Source of the DNA: Piscinibacter gummiphilus
GTDB taxonomy: Bacteria; Pseudomonadota; Gammaproteobacteria; Burkholderiales; Burkholderiaceae_C
Assembly (NCBI RefSeq): GCF_002116905.1
Contig: NZ_CP015118.1
Span: 1,240,001-1,304,000, forward strand
Direction of reading: 5' to 3'
DNA length: 64,000 nt
Part shown: piece by piece, positions 57,195 to 64,000 of the stretch
How the letters are laid out: each line of letters starts with the position of its first letter
How positions within the stretch are numbered: the stretch's first letter is position 1
Notes under the pieces: model-generated
Database searches by the model: none
What the model was told of the DNA's origin: nothing
What the model saw: only the letters and a program-made list of their open reading frames with translations
Position numbers and translations under genes: made by a program

Positions 57195-57748
57195 GAGCAG
57201 CTCACTCCGTTGGAGACGACCGACACCTTGCCGACGGCGGTGACGACGACGACCCGGCCGGGGGCGCCGGCGAGGCCGCTGCAGATGCGGAAATAGGAAA
57301 GGGTGGTGCGGCCGCGGGCGTTGAACACGAGTGACTCGCCGTTGGGGCCCGACCAGTCGGCGTACGTGGAGCCGTCGAACGTGACGCGGTTCACGCTGAC
57401 CAGGCCGGGGGCGGCCTCGGCGACGTGCAGGTAGTCCACGTCGTCCTCCTTTTCGGCCCCGTCGCCGGCGGCGTTGGGGTACACCTGCCAGCCGCCGCTG
57501 AAGACCGACGTGCCCGCGACCGACCGGACGGCCATCGGGACCCCGGTGCGGGACGCCTCGCTGCGGGCCATCTTCAGGGCCAGCACCACGTCGTTGGTCT
57601 TCGACGTCAGGCGGCTGGAGGCCACGGTGCGCTCGAACAGGGGGGCGGCCATGGCCATCAGGATGGCGATGATGGCCACGATGACCATCAATTCGACCAG
57701 CGTGAAACCAGCCTGCCGGGAGCGACGCATCGAGCGGAGCCTGTGCAT
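57191..57748 (-). CDS. fimT: Minor pilin FimT/GspH-like
   Basis: A 185-residue GspH/FimT-domain pilin. The prepilin site is QAG|FTLVELMVIVAIIAILMAMAAPLF, then the FimT block NDVVLALKMARSEASRTGVPMAV. The C-terminal cysteines C in FRICSG and the penultimate C may form a disulfide. ATG at 57748 has AAAGGT about 10 bases upstream; an ATG at 57766 is a longer alternative. FimT proteins bind DNA during natural transformation in some species. It heads the fimT-pilVWXY1E operon, divergent from mlaF. Confidence 0.88.
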   Translation of the reverse strand: MHRLRSMRRSRQAGFTLVELMVIVAIIAILMAMAAPLFERTVASSRLTSKTNDVVLALKMARSEASRTGVPMAVRSVAGTSVFSGGWQVYPNAAGDGAEKEDDVDYLHVAEAAPGLVSVNRVTFDGSTYADWSGPNGESLVFNARGRTTLSYFRICSGLAGAPGRVVVVTAVGKVSVVSNGVSCS

Positions 57749-57801
57749 GGTGACGGTACCTTTCATGGCAGCGATTATCGGAGCCGGCCCCGGGGAGGCG
57801 G

Positions 57802-57852
57802 CGACCGGACGTCGGGCCCGATCGGCCGTCTGTCGGACCCGACGAGCGGTCG
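57802..57852. promoter_or_regulatory. Two-tiered inverted repeat in the fimT-mlaF divergent region
   Basis: CGACCG (57802-57807) and GTCGGG (57811-57816) are mirrored by CCCGAC (57838-57843) and CGGTCG (57847-57852), with symmetric 3-base internal bulges and a 21-bp centre. The structure lies in the 245-bp gap between divergent fimT and mlaF. It could be an operator or form a hairpin in the fimT leader. No T run follows. Confidence 0.35.
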
Positions 57853-57993
57853 TCCGGGGGGGCGGGCGGGTGGTTACAAGGGTGAAACACATCTTTGCCG
57901 CCGGGCGAAGTCTGCACGGACGCGGGGTCCGGCAATGCCCTATCATCAGCCGCTTGCGGACAAAATCTCCGCCCGCACACCTCCCGAAGGCGA

Positions 57994-58833
57994 ATGAGTT
58001 CACCCCCCGTCGATTCCCCTGATGCCCCCAACCCGCTGATCGAGCTGCGCAACGTGACCTGTGGTTACGGCGACAGGGTGGTCCTCGAGAACGTCAACCT
58101 CACCGTGCCCCGGGGCAAGGTGCTGGCCTTGATGGGCACCTCGGGCGGCGGCAAGACCACCGTGCTCCGGCTGGTCGGGCGCCTGCTCGCCCCCATGAGC
58201 GGGCAGGTGATGTTCGATGGCGTCGACCTCGCCACCCTCGACACCGACGGCCTCTACGCCGCCCGGCGGCGCATGGGCATGCTGTTCCAGTTCGGCGCGC
58301 TGTTCACCGACCTCTCGGTGTTCGACAACGTGGCCTTCCCGCTGCGCGAGCACACGAACCTCAGCGAGGCGATGGTCCACGACCTCGTGCTGATGAAGCT
58401 CAACGCCGTGGGCCTGCGCGGTGCCCGCGACCTGCTGCCGTCGCAGGTTTCCGGCGGCATGGCGCGCCGCGTGGCGCTCGCCCGGGCCATCGCGCTCGAC
58501 CCCGAGCTGATCATGTACGACGAGCCCTTCGCCGGCCTCGACCCCATCTCGATGAGCGTGGCCGCCACGCTCATCCGCGACTTGAACCGTGCCCTCGGCA
58601 TCACGAGCATCGTCGTGTCCCACGACGTGGACGAGACCTTCCTGATCGCCGACCACGTGGTCTTCGTCGCCAACGGCCGCATCGTCGCCCAGGGCTCGCC
58701 CGAGGAGATGCGCGCGAGCACCGACCCGCTCGTGCAGCAGTTCGTGGGCGGCCAGCCCGACGGGCCGGTGCGGTTCCATTACCCGGCCGCGCCGCTCGAG
58801 CAGGACTTCGGCGTCGGCGGAGGTGCCCGATGA
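57994..58833 (+). CDS. mlaF: Phospholipid transport ATPase MlaF
   Basis: A 279-residue ABC ATPase of the Mla outer-membrane lipid asymmetry system. Walker A is GTSGGGKT at residues 48-55, signature VSGGM at 152-156 and Walker B LIMYDEP at 172-178. The FQFGALFTDLSVFDNVAFPLRE region is typical of MlaF. The C-terminal extension of about 25 residues would wrap the partner subunit. It is the first gene of mlaFEDACB, and its stop overlaps mlaE (ATGA). Confidence 0.95.
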   Translation: MSSPPVDSPDAPNPLIELRNVTCGYGDRVVLENVNLTVPRGKVLALMGTSGGGKTTVLRLVGRLLAPMSGQVMFDGVDLATLDTDGLYAARRRMGMLFQFGALFTDLSVFDNVAFPLREHTNLSEAMVHDLVLMKLNAVGLRGARDLLPSQVSGGMARRVALARAIALDPELIMYDEPFAGLDPISMSVAATLIRDLNRALGITSIVVSHDVDETFLIADHVVFVANGRIVAQGSPEEMRASTDPLVQQFVGGQPDGPVRFHYPAAPLEQDFGVGGGAR

Positions 58834-59612
58834 ACTGGCTCAGCCCATCCGCCGTGGGGCTCGCCGTTCGCGGCAAGCTCGCCGACATCGGCCAGGCCAC
58901 GTTCCTCTTCTGGCAGCTGGTGCGCCTCGCGGGCGCCACCTTCGGCCGCTTCCGCCTCGTGCTCGACCAGGTGTTCTTCATCGGCAACCGGTCGCTGTCG
59001 ATCATCTCGGTGTCGGGCCTGTTCGTGGGCTTCGTGCTCGCGCTGCAGGGCTACTACACGCTGCAGCGCTACGGCTCCGCCGAGGCGGTGGGCCTGCTCG
59101 TGGCGCTGTCCCTCGTGCGCGAACTGGGGCCGGTGGTCACGGCGCTGCTGTTCGCCGGCCGCGCAGGCACCTCGCTCACCGCCGAGATCGGCCTCATGAA
59201 GGCGGGCGAGCAGCTCGTCGCCATGGAGATGATGGCGGTGGATCCCGTGAAGCGGGTGCTCGCACCTCGCTTTTGGGGGGGTGTCGTCGCGATGCCATTG
59301 CTGGCGGCGGTGTTCAGCGCAGTGGGTATCCTTGGCGGTTGGCTGGTCGCGGTCGTGCTGATCGGGATCGACCCGGGGTCGTTCTGGTCCCAGATGCAGG
59401 GTGGCGTCGACGTCTGGGCGGACGTGGGCAACGGCATCGTGAAGAGCGTGGTGTTCGGCTTCACCGTGACCTTCATCGCGCTGCTCCAGGGGTTCAGCTG
59501 CAAGCCCACGCCCGATGGCGTGGCCCAGGCCACCACCCGCACCGTGGTGATGGCCTCGCTTTCCGTGCTGGCGCTCGACTTCGTGTTGACCGCCATGATG
59601 TTTTCGATTTGA
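58830..59612 (+). CDS. mlaE: Phospholipid transport permease MlaE
   Basis: A 260-residue inner-membrane permease with five to six hydrophobic segments. The family core is LVRELGPVVTALLFAGRAGTSLTAEIGLMKAGEQLVAMEMMAVDPV, which includes the conserved RELGPV and AEIG motifs. MlaE dimers sit between MlaF ATPases and the MlaD hexamer. The start overlaps the mlaF stop, and mlaD follows 11 bp downstream. Confidence 0.96.
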   Translation: MNWLSPSAVGLAVRGKLADIGQATFLFWQLVRLAGATFGRFRLVLDQVFFIGNRSLSIISVSGLFVGFVLALQGYYTLQRYGSAEAVGLLVALSLVRELGPVVTALLFAGRAGTSLTAEIGLMKAGEQLVAMEMMAVDPVKRVLAPRFWGGVVAMPLLAAVFSAVGILGGWLVAVVLIGIDPGSFWSQMQGGVDVWADVGNGIVKSVVFGFTVTFIALLQGFSCKPTPDGVAQATTRTVVMASLSVLALDFVLTAMMFSI

Positions 59613-59623
59613 GGAGCGACGAC

Positions 59624-60118
59624 GTGCAGAAGTCTCGTCATGACGTGTGGGTGGGGCTGTTCGTGCTGATCGGCGCGGCCGCCATCCTGTTCCTGGCCCT
59701 GCGGGCCGGCAACCTGCTGAGCCTGAACTTCGGCGAAACCTACGCCGTGACGGCCCGGTTCGACAACATCGGCGGCCTCAAGCCCCGGGCGGCGGTCAAG
59801 AGCGCCGGGGTCGTGATCGGCCGGGTCGAGTCCATCACCTTCGACAGCAAGACCTTCCAGGCGCGCGTGCAGCTGCAGCTCGAGAAGAAGTTCGAGTTCC
59901 CGAAGGACAGCATCGCGAAGATCCTCACGTCGGGCCTGCTCGGCGAACAGTACATCGGCCTCGAGCCTGGCGCGGACGAGAAGGTGCTCGTCGCCAACGA
60001 CACCATCAAGCAGACGCAGGACGCGGTCGTGCTCGAGAACCTGATCAGCCAGTTCCTCTACAGCAAGGCCGCCGAGCCTGCAGCGCCCGCGGCCGCCGGG
60101 GCAGGGGCGAAGAAGTGA
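59624..60118 (+). CDS. mlaD: Phospholipid transport MCE protein MlaD
   Basis: A 164-residue bitopic protein. The start is GTG at 59624, with GAGGAG eight bases upstream. A transmembrane helix (about residues 8-27) is followed by the single MCE domain (about 38-115; FDNIGGLKPRAAVKSAGVVIGRV). A hydrophobic stretch near the end of the domain (ENLISQFLY) forms the pore helix of the hexamer. The Ala/Pro-rich tail overlaps the mlaA start (GTGA). Confidence 0.95.
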   Translation: MQKSRHDVWVGLFVLIGAAAILFLALRAGNLLSLNFGETYAVTARFDNIGGLKPRAAVKSAGVVIGRVESITFDSKTFQARVQLQLEKKFEFPKDSIAKILTSGLLGEQYIGLEPGADEKVLVANDTIKQTQDAVVLENLISQFLYSKAAEPAAPAAAGAGAKK

Positions 60119-60945
60119 GACGTCTCCTTGCCGCGTCGCTCGCCGCCGGGGTCCTGGCCCTGGGGACGGGCTGCGCCACGGCACCGCCTCCGGCCGCGCC
60201 CGGGGCCGACGCCGCCGCGGCGCCGAAGCCCGCGCCGAAGACCGATCCGTGGGAGAACTGGAACCGCAAGGTGTTCGCGTTCAACGACGCGGTTGACTCG
60301 GCGGTGATCCGTCCCGTGGCCACGTTCTACGCGAACGTGGTGCCGCAGTTCATGCGCACCGGCGTGACCAACTTCTTCGGCAACTTCGCGGATGCCTGGT
60401 CGGCCGTCAACAACCTGCTGCAGCTCAAGCTCGCCGACACGGGGCAGGACGTGGCCCGCGTCACCACGAACTCGCTGTTCGGCGTGGCCGGCCTCATCGA
60501 CGTGGCCACGGTGGCGGGCATCGACAGCCAGCGCGAGGACTTCGGCCAGACCCTGGGCCGCTGGGGCGTGAAGCCCGGCCCGTACGTGGTTTGGCCACTG
60601 TTCGGGCCGTCCACGCTGCGCGACTCGGTCGCGCTGCCACTCGACCGCTACTGGGGCCCCACGCTCGCTTTCGCCGACACCAGCACCCAGATCGCCCTCG
60701 GCAGCCTGGGCCTGCTCAACGAACGTGCGAACCTGCTCCCCACGAGCCGCATGCTCGACGACATGGCGCTCGACAAGTACGTCTTCGTGCGCGATGCCTA
60801 CCTGCAGCGCCGCCGCAGTCTGGTCTACGATGGCAACGAGCCCGACGACGAGGAAGACGATTTCGAGGCGGATCCCGAGCCGCCCGCCGAGGCCGCCTCT
60901 GCGCCGGCCGCCCCGGCTTCTGCCGCCAGCGCGCCCGCCCAATGA
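60115..60945 (+). CDS. mlaA: Outer-membrane phospholipid lipoprotein MlaA (VacJ)
   Basis: A 276-residue lipoprotein. The start is GTG at 60115, overlapping the mlaD stop; the signal peptide ends in LGTGC with the lipidated Cys at residue 20. The MlaA core begins DPWENWNRKVFAFNDAVD and includes RTGVTNFFGNFADAWSAVNNLLQ and REDFGQTLGRWGV. The acidic-then-Ala/Pro-rich tail (about 50 residues) is longer than in E. coli. MlaA extracts mislocalised phospholipids from the outer leaflet. In E. coli it is encoded elsewhere; here it sits between mlaD and mlaC. Confidence 0.95.
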   Translation: MRRLLAASLAAGVLALGTGCATAPPPAAPGADAAAAPKPAPKTDPWENWNRKVFAFNDAVDSAVIRPVATFYANVVPQFMRTGVTNFFGNFADAWSAVNNLLQLKLADTGQDVARVTTNSLFGVAGLIDVATVAGIDSQREDFGQTLGRWGVKPGPYVVWPLFGPSTLRDSVALPLDRYWGPTLAFADTSTQIALGSLGLLNERANLLPTSRMLDDMALDKYVFVRDAYLQRRRSLVYDGNEPDDEEDDFEADPEPPAEAASAPAAPASAASAPAQ

Positions 60946-61074
60946 CCCGGATCCGAGACAACCGATCGCCGGTGTGCTGCGTTGTGTGAACCAACGGGCC
61001 CGCGGAGCGAACTCTCCGCCCGCGATCCCGTCCAATGCCGGGTCGACCATCCGGCGACATGAAAGGATTACCGA

Positions 61075-61692
61075 ATGCGAATGAAACAACTGATGTCGTG
61101 GGTTGCCGCCGTGGGCTTCGTGGCCGCGAGCGCCGTCGCCCAGGCCCAGCAGGCCCCCGATGAACTGGTGCGCCAGGTCTCGAGCGAGGTGCTCGACGCC
61201 GCCAAGGCCGACAAGTCCATCCAGGCCGGCGACCTGAAGAAGATCTCCGCGCTCGTGGAAGCCAAGGTGCTGCCGCACGTGAACTTCACCCGCATGACGG
61301 CCAAGACCATCGGCCCGCAGTGGAACAAGGCCACGCCCGAGCAGAAGCAGAAGGTGCAGGAGGAGTTCCGCACGCTGCTGCTGCGCACGTACGCCGGCGC
61401 GCTGTCGCAGGTCAAGGACCAGACCGTCGAGGTGCGCCCCGTCAAGGACGTGTCCGACGATTCCAACGTGCTGGTGCGCAGCGAGATTCGTGGCAAGGGC
61501 CAGCCGATCCAGCTCGACTACCGCCTCGAGAAGGCCGGTGACGGCTGGAAGATCTGGGACGTGAACGTGTCGGGCCTGTGGCTCGTCACCACCTACCAGG
61601 GCCAGTTCAAGCCCGTGGTGAGCCAGAGCGGCATCGACGGTGTCATCAAGCTGCTGCAGGACCTGAACAAGGCCGCGGCGACGCGCACCTGA
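61075..61692 (+). CDS. mlaC: Periplasmic phospholipid-binding protein MlaC
   Basis: A 205-residue soluble periplasmic carrier. The signal peptide ends near AQA|QQAPDEL. The MlaC/Ttg2D fold follows: VEAKVLPHVNFTRMTAKTIGPQWNKATPEQKQ, with the conserved PHVNFTRM motif, and YRLEKAGDGWKIWDVNVSGLWL. It ferries lipids between MlaA and MlaD. ATG at 61075 has AAAGGA upstream. A 129-bp gap separates it from mlaA without a clear promoter or hairpin. Confidence 0.95.
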   Translation: MRMKQLMSWVAAVGFVAASAVAQAQQAPDELVRQVSSEVLDAAKADKSIQAGDLKKISALVEAKVLPHVNFTRMTAKTIGPQWNKATPEQKQKVQEEFRTLLLRTYAGALSQVKDQTVEVRPVKDVSDDSNVLVRSEIRGKGQPIQLDYRLEKAGDGWKIWDVNVSGLWLVTTYQGQFKPVVSQSGIDGVIKLLQDLNKAAATRT

Positions 61693-61700
61693 GCGGCCCC

Positions 61701-62009
61701 ATGCTGATCCTGCCTGCCATCATCACGAGCCGGGAGGCCCGCGACACGCAGCGCATGCTCGCTCAGGCGCTGCAGCAGGAGGCCAAGGCGCCTGGCGAGG
61801 CCGAGGTCACGGTCGACGCGTCGGGCCTCCAGCGCTTCGACTCGTCGGCGCTGGCCGTGCTGCTCGAATGCCAGCGCCTGGCCAAGGCCTGGGGCAAGGG
61901 CTTCGCGGTGCGGCATGCGCCGGCGAAGCTGGCCGACCTGGCGCGGCTTTATGGGGTCGACGTGCTGCTGATGCCCGAGGCCGTGCCGGCCACGGCTACG
62001 ACGGCCTGA
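61701..62009 (+). CDS. mlaB: STAS-domain protein MlaB
   Basis: A 102-residue cytoplasmic STAS-domain protein. The family motif VDASGLQRFDSSALAVLLECQRLA includes the conserved DSSAL loop whose Ser/Thr contacts MlaF. MlaB stabilises and activates the MlaF-MlaE complex. It starts 8 bp after mlaC and ends the mla operon; a REP-like repeat pair separates it from convergent zwf. Confidence 0.9.
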   Translation: MLILPAIITSREARDTQRMLAQALQQEAKAPGEAEVTVDASGLQRFDSSALAVLLECQRLAKAWGKGFAVRHAPAKLADLARLYGVDVLLMPEAVPATATTA

Positions 62010-62018
62010 AGAAACAAC

Positions 62019-62130
62019 CGTCATCCCGGCGAAGGCCGGGACCCTCGCTGCGCTTTGAAGGCGCTGGCGTGGGCCTCGTCTGGCGGTTCGTCTGCAGCCG
62101 CCCAGGGCCCCGGCATCCGCCGGGGTGACA
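62019..62130. repeat. Second REP-like inverted repeat pair
   Basis: CGTCATCCCGGC followed by a GC-rich dyad (62019-62044) and an inverted, more diverged copy (62105-62130) flank about 60 bp. The first unit is nearly identical to the units at 8239-8263 and 8305-8330. It lies between the convergent ends of mlaB and zwf, the same type of position as the first pair, and may act as a bidirectional transcription stop. Confidence 0.7.
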
Positions 62131-62153
62131 GGCTTCTCTTTTTTCTGCCGCGC

Positions 62154-63599
62154 TCACTGCTCCTCGTCCCACGCGAAGTTGTCGCGCGCCACCAGCGCAC
62201 TGGCCGCGGCGGGCCCCCACGTGCCGGCGGCGTAGGGCCGCGGCCCCGCCTGGTCCTTCGACCAGGCCTGCAGGATGGGCTCGACGAACCGCCAGGCCTG
62301 CTCCTGCTCGTCGCTGCGCACGAAGAGGTTGAGCCGGCCGGCGAGGGCGTCGAGCAGCAGGCGTTCGTAGGCGCCCACGCGGTTCTCGGCGAAGGCCTTG
62401 TCGAAGTCCAGGTCGAGCGACACCGGTGACAGCGCCTCCTGCTGGTTCGCGCCCTTGGCCGCCAGCAGGTGCAGCTCGAGGCCGTCCTCCGGCTGCAGCT
62501 TGATCACGAGCTTGTTCGGCGCGTTGAAGCCCGGGAAGATGTTGTGCGGCGTGGGCCGGAAGTTCACGACGATCTGGGCCTCGCGCGAGGCGAGACGCTT
62601 GCCGGTGCGCAGGTAGAACGGCACCCCGGCCCAGCGCCAGTTCTGCACCTCGGTGCGCAGCGCCACGAAGGTCTCGCAGCGGCTGTCGGCGGGCACGTTC
62701 TGCTCCTGCAGGAAGCCCACCGCCGGGTGGCCGGCCGCGTTGCCCGGGCGGTACTGGCCGCGCACCACGTCGCGGCCCACGCTGTCTTCCGTGAACGGCT
62801 TGAGCGAGCGCAGCACCTTGAGCTTCTCGTCGCGGATGGCGTCGGCGTCGTTGCTGGACGGCGGCTCCATGGCCACCATGGTGAGCAGCTGCAGCGCGTG
62901 GTTCTGCACCATGTCGCGCAGCGCGCCCGTCTGGTTGTAGAACTCGCCGCGGGTGCCCACGCCCAGCGATTCGGCGAGGGTGATCTGGATGTTGGCGATG
63001 CTCTCGCGCCGCCACAGCGGCTCGAAGAGCGCGTTGCCGAAGCGCAGTGCCATCAGGTTCTGCACCGACGGCTTGCCGAGGTAGTGGTCGATGCGGAAGG
63101 CCTGCGTCTCGCTGAACACCGACCGCACCACGCGGTTGATCTCCTGCGCGCTCGCCAGGTCGTGGCCCAGCGGCTTCTCGAGCACCACTCGCACCTGCGG
63201 GCCGTTCAGGCCCGCGGCGCCCAGCTGCTCGCAGATCATCGGGAACAGGTGGGGGCTGGTGGCGAGGTACAGCACGGCCGAATCGGCGCCGCGCCCCTGC
63301 AGCCACGATTTCAGCCGGGCGTAGTCGGCCGGCTGGGACAGGTCCATGCGGCGGTAGTGCAGCAGCTCGGCGAAACGGGCGAACTCCTCGTCGTTCGGCC
63401 GCTTCGCATCGTCCACCTCCTGGAAGCGCTCCTTGAGCCACGCGCGGTACTGCTCGTCGGACAACTCGTCGCGGGCCACCGACAGGATGCGGCCCGCGGC
63501 GGGCAGCTTGCCGTGGCGGAAGGCCTGGAACAGGGCGGGCATCAGCTTGCGCCAGGTGAGGTCGCCGGTGCCGCCGAAGAAGACGAGGTCGAAAGACAT
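62154..63599 (-). CDS. zwf: Glucose-6-phosphate 1-dehydrogenase
   Basis: A 481-residue NADP-dependent dehydrogenase that starts the oxidative pentose phosphate and Entner-Doudoroff pathways. The dinucleotide-binding loop FGGTGDLTWRKLMPAL is at the N-terminus, and the catalytic region is RIDHYLGKPSVQNLMALRFGN. EKPLGHDLASAQEINRVV is also conserved. ATG at 63599 is used; an adjacent in-frame TTG at 63602 has no advantage. It is divergent from tal with 121 bp between the starts. Confidence 0.96.
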   Translation of the reverse strand: MSFDLVFFGGTGDLTWRKLMPALFQAFRHGKLPAAGRILSVARDELSDEQYRAWLKERFQEVDDAKRPNDEEFARFAELLHYRRMDLSQPADYARLKSWLQGRGADSAVLYLATSPHLFPMICEQLGAAGLNGPQVRVVLEKPLGHDLASAQEINRVVRSVFSETQAFRIDHYLGKPSVQNLMALRFGNALFEPLWRRESIANIQITLAESLGVGTRGEFYNQTGALRDMVQNHALQLLTMVAMEPPSSNDADAIRDEKLKVLRSLKPFTEDSVGRDVVRGQYRPGNAAGHPAVGFLQEQNVPADSRCETFVALRTEVQNWRWAGVPFYLRTGKRLASREAQIVVNFRPTPHNIFPGFNAPNKLVIKLQPEDGLELHLLAAKGANQQEALSPVSLDLDFDKAFAENRVGAYERLLLDALAGRLNLFVRSDEQEQAWRFVEPILQAWSKDQAGPRPYAAGTWGPAAASALVARDNFAWDEEQ

Positions 63600-63665
63600 C
63601 AATGCAGTCGGGTGTTGGGGGTGCGGGTCATGGTGCCGAAGTATGCTGGGAGCGTCAACGCGGCC

Positions 63666-63713
63666 CGCTCTGCGGTCTCGCTCTGCGGTCTAATAGCAGC
63701 TCCTCGTGGAGCT
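63666..63713 (+). promoter_or_regulatory. tal leader: tandem 13-bp repeat, -10-like box and hairpin over the ribosome binding site
   Basis: CGCTCTGCGGTCT is repeated perfectly in tandem at 63666-63678 and 63679-63691. TCTAAT (63689-63694) matches five of six -10 bases and overlaps the second repeat; no -35 box is evident. The perfect hairpin AGCTCC-TCGT-GGAGCT (63698-63713) buries GGAG (63708-63711), the ribosome binding site of tal. Translation control of tal is therefore possible. Confidence 0.45.
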
Positions 63714-63720
63714 TCCGAAC

Positions 63721-64000
63721 ATGAACCAACTCGACCAACTCAAGCAGTTCACCACCGTCGTGGCGGACACCGGCAACTTCAAGGAACTCGCGGCCTTCGC
63801 CCCGCGCGACGCCACCACGAACCCCTCGCTGATCCTGAAGGCGGTGCAGCAGCCCGACTACGCGCCGCTGCTGTCCGAGACCGTGGCCGCCCACCGCGGT
63901 GCCCGCCTCGACGAGGTGGTCGACGAGGTGCTGGTGCGCTTCGGCATGGAGATCCTGAAGGTCGTGCCGGGCCGCGTCTCCACCGAGGTGGACGCCCGCC
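63721..64000 (+). CDS. tal: Transaldolase (5' part, runs off the window end)
   Basis: The first 93 codons of a transaldolase of the TalB type. The N-terminus MNQLDQLKQFTTVVADTGNF and the block RDATTNPSLILKAVQQPDY are characteristic, and DEVVDEVLVRFGMEILKVVPGRVSTEVDAR follows the family. The catalytic Lys lies beyond the window. It works in the non-oxidative pentose phosphate pathway, fitting its divergent pairing with zwf. The ATG at 63721 has GGAG 9 bases upstream, inside a small hairpin. Confidence 0.94.
   Translation, partial: MNQLDQLKQFTTVVADTGNFKELAAFAPRDATTNPSLILKAVQQPDYAPLLSETVAAHRGARLDEVVDEVLVRFGMEILKVVPGRVSTEVDAR

Overview
The window is a GC-rich, densely packed chromosomal segment with standard bacterial codon use, short intergenic gaps and many ATGA, GTGA and TGATG start/stop overlaps. 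Gene content and order (gspC divergent from gspG-F; mrcA divergent from pilMNOPQ-aroKB-dgt-gltBD; mlaFED-mlaA-mlaC-mlaB; lptM-lysA divergent from cyaY) point to a betaproteobacterium of the Burkholderiales, probably near the Rubrivivax/Leptothrix/Rhizobacter group. The placement is inferred from gene content, not from a marker-gene search. No tRNA, rRNA, CRISPR array, prophage or intact insertion sequence was seen.

Layout. 1-0.4 kb: 5' part of a Lon-like AAA+ ATPase gene. 0.5-8.2 kb: organosulfur scavenging cluster with a TauD-type dioxygenase, an SfnB-like flavoprotein, a MetNIQ-type importer, an NtaA/SnaA/DszA-type flavin monooxygenase, an orphan SsuA and a second MetQ. 8.3-19.8 kb: a complete type II secretion system, gspG-H-I-J-K-L-M-N-D-E-F on the minus strand and gspC divergent. 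19.8-24 kb: a CobT-like protein with an altered active site, ilvA, a candidate small RNA, an OsmC protein and coq7. 24.2-29.2 kb: a porin, then a dipeptide/oligopeptide-type ABC transporter without a binding protein. 29.2-33.6 kb: lysA, lptM, cyaY and mrcA (PBP1a).

33.9-49.5 kb: pilMNOPQ (type IV pilus alignment complex and secretin), an unknown lipoprotein gene, aroK, aroB, dgt, a REP-associated transposase relative that has lost its HUH motif, and gltB-gltD. 49.6-57.7 kb: minor pilin operon fimT-pilV-pilW-pilX-pilY1-pilE on the minus strand, ending with a TonB-domain protein. 58.0-62.0 kb: the Mla phospholipid transport operon. 62.2-64 kb: zwf divergent from tal (cut by the window end).

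Envelope biogenesis dominates: two evolutionarily related filament machines (T2SS and type IV pilus), peptidoglycan synthesis, LPS translocon maturation and outer-membrane lipid asymmetry. Around them sit core metabolic genes (Thr, Lys, aromatic amino acids, Glu, pentose phosphate) and two nutrient-uptake clusters.

The strongest candidate for something not yet described is in the ilvA-osmC gap. It is a compact minus-strand unit with a promoter-like sequence, about 100 nt of transcript carrying two CTCCTCC (anti-Shine-Dalgarno) heptamers, one partly displayed in a hairpin loop, and a strong intrinsic terminator. Other leads are the HUH-less RAYT beside gltBD, the CobT-like protein with Asp where the catalytic Glu is expected, the unknown lipoprotein inside the pil-aro cluster, and the TonB-domain protein ending the minor pilin operon.
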